Source: Membranipora membranacea (lineage: Eukaryota > Bryozoa > Gymnolaemata > Cheilostomatida > Membraniporidae). Taken from it: a stretch of DNA of 64,000 nucleotides. Shown here piece by piece: positions 24,614 to 34,167 of the stretch. A model generated the notes under the pieces. It was not told where the DNA came from, ran no database searches, and saw only the letters and a program-made list of their open reading frames with translations. A program made the translations under genes and the position numbers. The DNA lies in assembly GCA_914767715.1 (NCBI GenBank), contig OU612070.1, forward strand, positions 3,799,501-3,863,500. The letters run 5' to 3'. How positions within the stretch are numbered: position 1 is the stretch's first letter; every line of letters starts with the position of its first letter.

Positions 24614-25003
24614 CATAGACTTAATAATAAGCCTAGACATGACACTCTCTGGAGCATTAGCATCGAGGCACTGAGGCATATAATTATGGGCCACGTAACG
24701 ACATTGGAAGGTGTAAAAGCAATGATGCTATCATTGAGTTACTGTCCAAAATCCGGGTTTTTTGTCGATAACTCGATCAATTTTGATCGGATTTTGAGTT
24801 TGAAAATTACAATAGGTTGAGCAGCTTGTCGTGAACAGTTTGATACTAATTTAAGGGAAGATTTTTTTGGATTGGATTGTGGGCAGTAAATTAATGATAG
24901 CATCATTGCTTCTACACTTTCCGATGACGTTACAATGCCCACAATTAAGTGCCTCACTTCAGCTGTATTTGGTGTCCTGTCTAGGTTAATAATTAAGTCT
25001 ATG
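24614..25003. mobile_element. 390-bp foldback/MITE with long inverted arms and 8-bp target duplication
   Basis: Ends start CATAGACTTAAT; arms of roughly 150 bp pair imperfectly (for example AAGCAATGATGCTATCATT at 24717-24735 with its inverse near 24894-24912). It is flanked by perfect GTAAAAAC at 24606-24613 and 25004-25011. No coding capacity. An 8-bp duplication suggests the hAT or P superfamily. The paralogous flank near 33.85 kb lacks it, so insertion followed the segmental duplication. Confidence 0.8.
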
Positions 25004-25414
25004 GTAAAAACTAAGATCAAATTAAGTTTCATTGACAGTAGTGAAACCAGAGCTTTACTCGAGCTTTATAATAAAATCAGATAAATTGGACGAAATTAAA
25101 GGAATGCTTAAATATTCCAGATATTATGAGGTGTGATTGAGCAAATTCATCTCAGATAGATATTTCATACAAAAGGTGAATAATTATCATCATCATAGAT
25201 TAGATGGATAGAAAGATAGGCAAAGACTAAGAATTAATAAGCAAAATGGATGATGTAACATAATGACAACCAAGGAGTTACTTTTCCCTTACACCCAAGG
25301 ACCCTTTACCCCACCACTATATCCAGGGGCCCCATACGACTTCCCTCCTTCACGAGCCCCATTCCCTATATCAACAGGCCACATCACATACCCCTCCCCC
25401 ATCATTACCCTCCT

Positions 25415-28400
25415 CTACATCCAGGGTCCCCATACCCCGCCTCTCAGGGCTGGATTACATCGCTTATCCTCCGGTGGGAAGTTAACAGGAACTGCAGTAG
25501 AGTTCCATGTAGCCAAACGCAGCAGCAACTTTTCAACCATATCAGGCATCTTCTGGCTCAGGTCATTTCTCTCTTCAGGATCCTCAGCTATGTTGAATAG
25601 GTAGACATTCTGAGAGGAGCTAGTACTGGACTCTGAATACAGTGGTGTCTTGTCTATACAAAAAAGTGAAATATACACATAAAGAACTCATCAATGTATT
25701 TGGCAATCCATTTTCTAGGCTATCGATGGGGCCTGGTTGAAGCATATCATCAGCAGATAAATGAGGGGAAACATATGTGGGATGAGCTATGACACATTTT
25801 GTATGATATGAACATGAATAAAATATCTGATGTCAGATGAAAAGTGATGACACAGTCATTAAATATAGAAATAAAAAAGCGTTAATCTCAGTGAACCATG
25901 AACTAATGCCAACAAAACTTTGACATTGTCATTGAGCTAAAGTTTGATGAAGCCTGGTCGGTAACACATGTTCAGTGACACTTGCTCAGTGGCACCTGCT
26001 CAGTGACACCCGCTCAGTGACACCTGCTCAGTGACACCTGCTCAGTGACACCTGCTCAGTGACACCTGACCTGAACAGGGACACCTGCTCAGGGACACCT
26101 GCTCAGGGACACCTGCTCAGTGGCACCTGCTCAGTGACACCTGCTCAGTGACACCTGCTCAGTGACACCTGCTCAGTGACACCTGCTCAGTGACACCTGC
26201 ACAGTGACACCTGACCCGAACAGGGACACCTGCTCAGTGACACCTGCTCAGGGACACCTGCCGGCTGTTACCTGCTCATGAATTACTTACAGTATTTGGA
26301 GGTGGGCTCAGGCACCCACTGATCATATCCTGGATCACCAGTCAGTATCTTATAGTCACCATATCTAAGTGATGCTTGAATTGAAGTATCAAACACAGTG
26401 GATGCTGACTTCCCTTTAGGAGGAGCTCGAGGGTCAATATTGTATATTATTTCCTGTTGAAAGACAGTAACAATATAAGGTTCATTTATGGTTGATAGAG
26501 TTGAGATAGTCAGAAATCAATTCTCAAGAAGGCTAAACAACATGATCTCAGACCCGTCCATCGTTCAAGACTTGTGTGCCCCATATAATAAGCTACGGGC
26601 AGATAAAATTTTTTTGAACACTCTATGCAACAGTATGTCTTGTATATTGTTTTTCTATGGTAGTTTGAGCAATGAACTCCCTCTTCCTCGAGGAAGAGGG
26701 AGTTCATTGGTTTGAGATCAATTCCGGGATATTTTGTAGAATTGCCCCCTCTTTCATATTGAGGGGATAACTTGGTCATAAAAGTGTGGTTTCTAAGCTT
26801 TCCCATATTTAGCTCATCCGTAAAAGATCTGAAATGAGAATGCACGACTTGCAGGGTAAAATTTATTTAACAAGTTTTGAAGATGATAACCAGAAAAAAT
26901 CACTCACGTTTCGAGGGCTAGGTTTATTCTGAGTAATACTAGCCCACATATCGTATCCATCAGGTTTCGTTCCGTTCAGAGATCCACCTGCCATTTTAAT
27001 GAGAGTGGGGAACCAGTCACTGACATGCATCATCTGGTGGTTAATAACTCCTGGTGTCTTAATAACTGGTCCAGACACAAAACCTACTCCTTTTATACCT
27101 GAAAGCAATGAATGAAATAAAATGACAATTAGAGCATTGAGGGGAGCCCTAAACGGAGGAAAAGAGGGTCCCATGGTTGATTTGATTGTCCTGCCAGCTC
27201 ATGTTCACGCACAACTGCTGTGGTGAGTGTTATGTGTAAGGGAAAACAGGTCCTTGTGAATTTTAAAGCCTGTTGGTGTAAAAAGCAAGTATCTATTGAA
27301 CTTAAAAACCATTTCACATACTCACTTTTACATAATCAGACATGAATAAGCTGACAACTTGTCACTTTTTATTTTCTTACCTCCTTCAAAGTATGAGGCT
27401 TTGTTTCCACGTAGAGGTGCATTGTTACCACCAGAGAACACCTGTCCACCGTTGTCATTAGTGAATACAATCAGAGTGTCATTCCACAAACCAGAAGATT
27501 TGAGAGAGTTGGTGATGTTATTTATTCCTTCGTCCAAGGCTGAAATTAGAGGTGAAAAGTTAACACACAATTATCATTTGTTATGACAAGTTAATAGGAA
27601 TAATCAAGTTTAATACAGAGTGCCCTATCCTGATATTATATTATATCAGAAAAGAGGGCAGCCACCTGTATGCATGCAAATAAGATCAATATACAGTACC
27701 TGATGATACTTCTATTTAAAACTATCACAGCCACTTTATGCACTATCGGGAAAGACTTAGCTAAAGACTTATAGGTAAAGACTCATATCTCATAGGGAAA
27801 TGCTGAGGGATATGCTGAAACTGTAATACAATAAATCTCTTGTAGGAATCAGTTACACAAAGGTTTCCTTAGTAGTATAGATATTAGATAACATTTAATC
27901 TGGTTTTCTGTATATGCCACAGCCAAATTCAGATTAGACGCATTTAATCTATAGTTTAAATTGCAGATCATCTGACAAAAGCACCGTGCGTATGTTACAA
28001 AATCATTTGGTCCTAACAATGTGACAGTAGGTAAAAGTACCACACATCAAGCTTCTAATACCTGCAACCATCCCACCGTATATTCTTCTGTTCTTGTCAT
28101 AGATATAGTTGAATTGGTTTGCATAGCGGTCGGGCACCTACAAAATAAAAAGATTTCCGCTAGACAAATTTAGACATATTCCTACGATTAAGATGATTAA
28201 GAATTGACTGGACTATTGGAAATAAAAAGCATTTTATTGTCACAAATAACCAGTGACTTACTTCTAGTGGCCCATGTACACTTTGGAAGGGTAGATACAA
28301 GAATAGAGGTCTAGATTTGTTGTGATTTTCTATTATTTGTTGAGCTTTCTGAGTAAAGACCTCCGTAGAGTACTGTCCATAAGATCCATTGTGTGGTTTA

Positions 28401-30501
28401 TCATTGTGATGGAAGTCAAGCCCATAGAATCCACTATCCTTTCTGAAAAGTAAGATATGCATTTTCAGTCAGTGTGATTAGGTATTTGCAGTAGTGGAGA
28501 GACAGCCATATAGATGTTTAAATTAGTAATTTTGTCCTTGACAGACTACAAAAAGAAATTTAGCAAAGCAGGGAAAATTATCGATTTAACGAGGAGCCAT
28601 AACTCAACTTTAAGACACACTCGTCTTATTTGCCCTAATGTCTAGATGGTTGGTCAGGACAAGTTGTAGTTATTTTAACCTTATACACTTACAGTAGGAT
28701 CACTAAATCGGGCTCAGACTATAGGTCTATGAACTTTGTTTGATCTAAAGGCTGAGAAAAGGAAGCACTAAGTTACCTGCTATGAGTGTAATAGTCCTCA
28801 GCTCCAAGAAGGTATCCAAAGAAAGAATTAAAACCTCTATGTGTTGGTGTATACTCTTTCTTATACATTCCAATGTGCCATTTACCTAAATGATATTTGA
28901 GTTGGACTATAAATCATTCACTTCACTGTGTAACAGTCAGTACATTTAGCCTCGGCAAGCACCAAATTGTTAATTGAGCTCCAAAAAGTACCAAAATTTT
29001 AAATTTATCTAATTAAGTTATGTTGTGCCTCTTGATTTACCACAGACAATGTCATTATTCAGGCGACCCTTGCCAAGGGTAACAACGATGATCTAGAACA
29101 TGGGCAGAAGTGTTTGCATCGAAAACCAGTAACAGCTGCTACGATGTGAGGTGTGTTCATGGTGCTCTTTGATCTGACGGTCTTGGATATATTCCATCTA
29201 TAGGAAAGAGACTCTGATTTACCATCAAAGTGGGTAACCTGAGCCCGATCAACTCTCAAATTAACAATTTTCGCAGTATCAGAAAAACAAACATGTTAAA
29301 AAAATAGGTGTAAGATCCCATCGGAAATCAATAAGCAGGATTTAGATGATATTGATCGTCTAGAAAAGGGTTAGGCCTACAAATTGTAGAATCAGAGTAT
29401 ATGAGATCAGAATACCTTATGTGGCTAGGAAGTACTGTTAATTATTAGATATTGAGAGAGCATCCCACACCATAATCATTGAAAGTCCTCTCCCAAAGGA
29501 CATGGATTACAGAATCAGCTACAGAACGGAAAGTTTAGCAAGCAAAGCTCTGCTCTTACCGATCATATGATTTTTATAGCCAACTTCTCGAAGTTTGTCA
29601 GCAATAGTTTTATCCTCCAAAGGTAACCCAGCAGGTACACAAGGCCGTATGACCCTGTGCTGTAGACCAGTGTGGATTTGATAACGTCCTAGCCATAGAA
29701 AAACAAATGTAGTGAACACGAAGAATAAAAAGCTAATAGCCCATGCCACTTACCGACCACGTGATTTGTGTAGCCTGCTTCCCCAAGCTTGTCAGCTATA
29801 GTTTTATCTTCTATGGGGAGCGCTGTTGGTACACAGGGATGAATGACAGAATGCTGTAAACCTGTATGAATCTGATATCTAAATCAAGAGGCACAACTGT
29901 AGAATAAGAATATCATTTACAGGCAGAACATTCCTATTCAACAAATTAGCAGGCTTAGAAAGAATATTGGAAAGCTATACAATGCAAAGTGGCAGTGCAA
30001 TGATTTTTTTTGGCATACTGCTTCTAGGCTAACCTTACATGCCTGATAATACAGCGTCAAACATACTGTTCTATAATGATTCCTACCTGATAACAGTTGA
30101 CTTCTGGTTGGTGAGCATATCGGCTGCACATAATAGTTCTCTAGTTTGATACCCTGCGCTGCCAGTTTATCAAGTGTTGGTGTCTTCAGTTCACTGCCAT
30201 GATACCCAATGTCATTGTACCCGTAGTCGTCCGCCACTATAAACTGTACAAGATCTTAGCTGTAACTTTTTGAGTGTTCAAATGAGGTCTCATTATTTAG
30301 ATTTATCTAGATAGAAGGATACTTTGGCATTTATGTCTAATAAATTTAATGTTAATCATCCTACATTTTGTTCAGCTTTTCATTGCATGTCATGTATGAG
30401 AAAATAATTTCAAGAGTAAAGTTACTTACGACAATATTTGGTGGTTTTGTGACAGCAAACCCTACACATGAGAGTGCTATTAGTGCAACTATACCCTGCA
30501 T
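25415..30501 (-). CDS. ARSB: Arylsulfatase B-like lysosomal sulfatase, gene 1
   Basis: Ten minus-strand coding exons, consistent phase, 491 residues: 30501-30430, 30243-30087, 29688-29560, 28885-28777, 28442-28262, 28137-28062, 27539-27381, 27098-26908, 26453-26291, 25653-25415. The start [18 protein letters not shown] is a signal peptide. Sulfatase hallmarks are all present: [15 protein letters not shown] (metal-binding Asp pair), [11 protein letters not shown] (Cys converted to formylglycine, C-x-P-x-R), GKWHIG (Lys and His), PFQSVHGP (His), and FTNDNGG (Asp-Asn metal ligands). The end GVWGPWM is typical of arylsulfatase B, which removes 4-sulfate from N-acetylgalactosamine in dermatan/chondroitin sulfate. 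An acceptor just 5' of the ATG (ttgcag) implies a non-coding first exon. It may be ARSB, I or J type. Confidence 0.95.
25968..26275. repeat. 14-bp minisatellite in the last intron of arylsulfatase gene 1
   Basis: About 20 copies of TGACACCTGCTCAG and variants (GGACACCTGCTCAG, a few GACCTGAAC interruptions) end 16 bp before the 26291 exon border. A homologous array sits at the same place in gene 2. Confidence 0.95.
26670..26709. mobile_element. 40-bp perfect palindrome with perfect 7-bp target duplication
   Basis: Each half starts CAATGAACTCCCTCTTCC, the same 18 bases as the ends of the 31077-31937 element, meeting at CTCGAG-like centre sequence. Flanks GTTTGAG are at 26663-26669 and 26710-26716. 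It lies in the intron before the 26453 exon; the equivalent intron of gene 2 (about 35240) lacks it. Confidence 0.85.
29754..29880 (-). pseudogene. Decayed second version of exon 3, arylsulfatase gene 1
   Basis: Encodes a near-duplicate of exon 3 ([18 protein letters not shown], then [19 protein letters not shown]) with a good phase-1 donor (GTCG|gtaagt). A 14-16-bp insertion beside the acceptor (29881-29896) moves the nearest AG and breaks the frame, leading to an early stop. It was probably once a mutually exclusive exon. Confidence 0.75.
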
Positions 30502-31076
30502 GACTATGAGATCAAACCCTGCAAATAAAGAAGAAAGTAAACAAAATATGAGACAAATTTAACCATGACTTGTGTATAGAAAGAGTGCTGCAGAAGCTAC
30601 CCTATATATCCTGGTTAGCTGAGGAGTAGTACTTAAGTGACACATAGTATGACACACCTCCCACGGTTTTTACCGTTCTACTTGATGTTATTGAGTGATC
30701 ATCTAGCTAAGCTACACAATATTGTTGATAAGGGTAGCAGAAATGTCTCACTCTACGTATAATAAGAATAATTTAATCTGGAAGAAGAATAATCGATGCA
30801 GCTCCAACAGTACCAACAGATACAAGAGAACGACCTGGAGCAACAATCTGTTGATTGAGGATAATCCAGGAGTTACAGCGTAACTCCTCGAGAAAATCTA
30901 GATTATATAGTCTCTACGGTTTGGATTTTGCATTCATATATGCCATCAGCGATGCAAGCAAGAAAGCTTGAGAAAATTTCAGCAGATAATTGAAAACATC
31001 ACCGAACACACTAAGAACAAAGGTTGATTACTAGGTATGCTCAATCCACTCATAAGCCACTGGAGCTGTATTTCAC

Positions 31077-31937
31077 CAATGAACTCCCTCTTCCCCGGGA
31101 ATAACAACAGGACAATATTGACCAATCAGCAAAAATGGCCGCCAAGTGATAAAATCAATATTGCATCAATGAAATAAAGTGGCTAATAAGCCTATGTTGC
31201 CAATGCCTATGTTTACCAAAGAGTTCATAACTATTAGTTGAATCTCAAGAAATCATCTTACCCTAGCCTTCTATGGCTGCATCACTTGCCCAATCTACTT
31301 GATAGCAGTGTTATTGATGATATAAATATCAAAACACATGTTTATTTCGTTGGTTATTTCTTTGTGGCTCAAGAAATTATAGTTAGGGTGCTCTCTTGGG
31401 CCCCAAACTATGCTCATTGGATAGAGCACATGATATAGGTAATCACGCATGTTTCACATATCCAAAACATTGTCCATGTGCGGGGGTAGCAAGCCTCAAA
31501 AGCATGTCTTCAAATACTTCACAAGTGACACAAGTTCCCAGATTAATAACTTCAGTCATAGTGCATCTAGAGACGCCAGGTTTTTTTTATCAGTTAAACA
31601 CACATTTGATTAAAACCATTCATGAGTCAAATACAGCTTACTACCCCTCAATAATCCTAGAAACATGATCTGATCTCATCTGCTCTGAATTGGTGACAAT
31701 GAACCTTCTCAGCCAATGAATGCCTTGATATTATTTGATGCAGTGAATCTATTGTTTAGTATTTTCTATTGTTTAGTGGCATGCACCATGGAAGCCAAAT
31801 ATTCCTATATAGACCTAATCAATTAAGACTATATTATAGGGTACACGATAAATAGGCCGATTGTCTAGGACATCACACTAAGCTACACACACAATTCATA
31901 TTTGTGTTGTTATTCCTGGGGAAGAGGGAGTTCATTG
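31077..31937. mobile_element. 861-bp non-autonomous DNA transposon, P-like ends, 7-bp target duplication
   Basis: Ends are CAATGAACTCCCTCTTCCCC and its inverse; the inverted repeats run about 32 bp with one mismatch. Flanked by perfect ATTTCAC (31070-31076 and 31938-31944). The body has no transposase-like frame; the open frames at 31238-31438 and 31396-31668 show no motif. CA..TG termini and a 7-bp duplication fit the P superfamily; Dada elements (6-7 bp) are an alternative. Confidence 0.85.
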
Positions 31938-32691
31938 ATTTCACTCATATCCACTGATCCAGTATGTCTGCATCAACCTCTACATTGGTTGTTACTGGAT
32001 TACTCCTCACCATTACAAAAATGTATGCAGATCTAAATGGGCACTAAAAACATGGACTGCACCAACACCCTCTATGCCCGGCCTGATTTTTTCTTAGTCA
32101 GTAAAACTGTGGCCATTAAACTGGCTATACAGAACTGGACTTTTTCTGTAATGATGAGAGAGCATTTCAATTGAAATGGGAATGCTAATTGGACACATTC
32201 ATGTTGAACAATTTCAATCCCTGCAGAAAACAGGCCATAACTGGTGAATAATATAAATTTTCCTCTGAAGTCATGATGAAAATTGCTCACCCTCTCTGAT
32301 GATTCTTTTTCTGGTGTTTTGTAAACAACAAGTCACATGATCCAATTAAATCCGACCAATCAGAGCCACGCTTAAAATGTCACGTGGTCTCAGTGTTACC
32401 ATAAAGTTCTCTTCTACTCATATATCATTGGAAGTTGTCGGTAGTCACTGACATCAGGGAATGTAACTCCTCATTTTGTTCAATTCACATAGTCATGTAT
32501 ATTGTCACATTGTGTATTAGCCTGTCTTGACCAGTTTTGTTTCGGAAGGCTAAATGTGTATGTATACGTTTGGGTATTCAATTAATCGATCGGATGTAGT
32601 CACCAACGAAGATTTTCAAGACATGGTAGAATAGATGGTAGTGTATCTACTAAAAGGTTGCTGTTCTAATGTTGAAATCAAGCCATTGTGT

Positions 32692-32767
32692 TAGCCTGGG
32701 TAGGCTGTCGGGGTGGGTGGGGGAGGGGGGACCAACCCTCCCCACCTTTGACAGCCTGACCAGGCTA
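32692..32767. mobile_element. 76-bp palindromic mini-element with 9-bp target duplication
   Basis: TAGCCTGGGTAGGCTGTC at the left pairs with GACAGCCTGACCAGGCTA at the right, around a G/C-rich centre. Flanked by perfect CCATTGTGT at 32683-32691 and 32768-32776. Same terminal five bases and duplication length as 33002-33064. Confidence 0.8.
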
Positions 32768-33001
32768 CCATTGTGTAATGCCACCGTAAATAAGGCCTTT
32801 AGTGAAATCTTGACCTACCACGACGGTCTGTTGCTAGCACTTTAGCTGCCAATCTAACATAGACTGAAATGGGACTAATGCTTCTAGAATATATAAAAAT
32901 GAGCCTTAATCCTTAGCGACTTGTATCCCACGTCAGGTATCAATTCTTTATATTATCAAGTTTTTTATTTTTCGTCTTCTTGACTTCTAATGGGGGAAAC
33001 A

Positions 33002-33064
33002 TAGCCTTGTCACGTGGTTACTTTTGCTGATTTGGGGAGTAAAAGTAGGCACGTGACAAGGCTA
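33002..33064. mobile_element. 63-bp palindromic mini-element with 9-bp target duplication
   Basis: TAGCCTTGTCACGTG and its exact inverse CACGTGACAAGGCTA enclose a 33-bp centre in which ACTTTT and AAAAGT also pair. Flanked by perfect GGGGAAACA at 32993-33001 and 33065-33073. Nine-base duplications are typical of Mutator-like elements. Confidence 0.85.
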
Positions 33065-34167
33065 GGGGAAACATTATTGATTTGATTGGGGCAGAAAACA
33101 AATTGTATTTTAGACAAATCTGCTCTCGACTGCTATCCCCTGAGAACTTTTACGGTTGAAATTAAATAATATCTCTTTTATGAAGCACAAACAATACGAT
33201 CTATTAGACCATGATGATGCTCAAGCTGATACAAATTTAATTTATTACCTATGATCTCTCACAGTCTTTGTTGTTTATGTTCTACAATGAAACCTTTCAA
33301 ACTACAGTACGTCGGCTGATATCTCTATGTGTTTCATTCTTTTATGCATGCTGAGAATTTCAACTGCGATCATGTTAGTCTTGTAGACATTTAAAGTTTC
33401 TAAACTTGCCCCTCTTGCAATCACAGAATAGAAATAAAAGAGATTGATATTGATAAAAGAGATCGAAAAAATCAAGGTAGGAAAAATCTGAGAAAATGGA
33501 AAAATAAATTGTTTGCATTTCAAAATTCAAAAAGTCAGTGTTTACAATATTTATTACAATGAGAGAGATGAACAGAAAAATTTCCATTCAATCCTATGTT
33601 TTCCGTAAGAAAAGAAAATAATTGCATATACAGATCCCTCAACAGAAAATACATCTTATGATGACTGGATGGTGTTAGTGATCTTCCACTTACACAATAT
33701 CCCTACTTCTTCCGGGAATGTTTGAGTAAAAAAGAACCATACTTTCTGGCAGGGTATTGGAAATGTTTGATATGTGCTTTTGATCTCTAAATATCAAAGA
33801 TTCAATTACATAATACATAAAAGGTTTTACATTATTAGATCAAATTCTGTTTAAAGTATCATCGGCAGCAGTGAATGTAAACTTAGTTTTCTTGGGCTTT
33901 TAAATTAGAATCAGTCGGATCGGATTAAAGAAATGCTAATGAGACCAGATTGTGTCAGGTGTGATGTGATTGAGCAAAATCATTAGAGTAAGATATTTCA
34001 TATCAAAAGTGAATAGTTATCACCATCATAGATTGTATGGATAGATAGATAGATCAAAATTAAAAAGAAAATTGAGAAGAATATCAGTAAATAATGTATG
34101 ATGTAACATAATCACAACCAAGAAACGTATTACCCTCCCCTACATTTAGGGACACTCTACCCCTCCC

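Larger units (their letters stand above)
24345..30785. repeat. Segmental duplication, copy A (with arylsulfatase gene 1)
   Basis: Exons, introns and both flanks match 33610-38915 in the same orientation. Shared flank landmarks include ATGATGACTGGAT at the downstream edge and GTTATTGAGTGATCATCTAG at the upstream edge. Copy differences: a 390-bp foldback and a 40-bp palindrome are present only in copy A. Confidence 0.85.
30502..34167. other. Spacer between the two arylsulfatase genes
   Basis: No gene seen. It holds the 5' flank of gene 1 (to about 30785), an 861-bp TIR element (31077-31937), two tiny palindromic elements (32692-32767 and 33002-33064), and from about 33610 the downstream flank of gene 2. 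Confidence 0.6.

Noticed and set aside
24739-25032. 97-codon minus-strand frame
   Set aside because: Lies almost wholly in the 390-bp foldback element; no protein motif.
25968-26275. CRISPR array
   Set aside because: Repeats are contiguous 14-mers without unique spacers, inside an intron of an animal gene.
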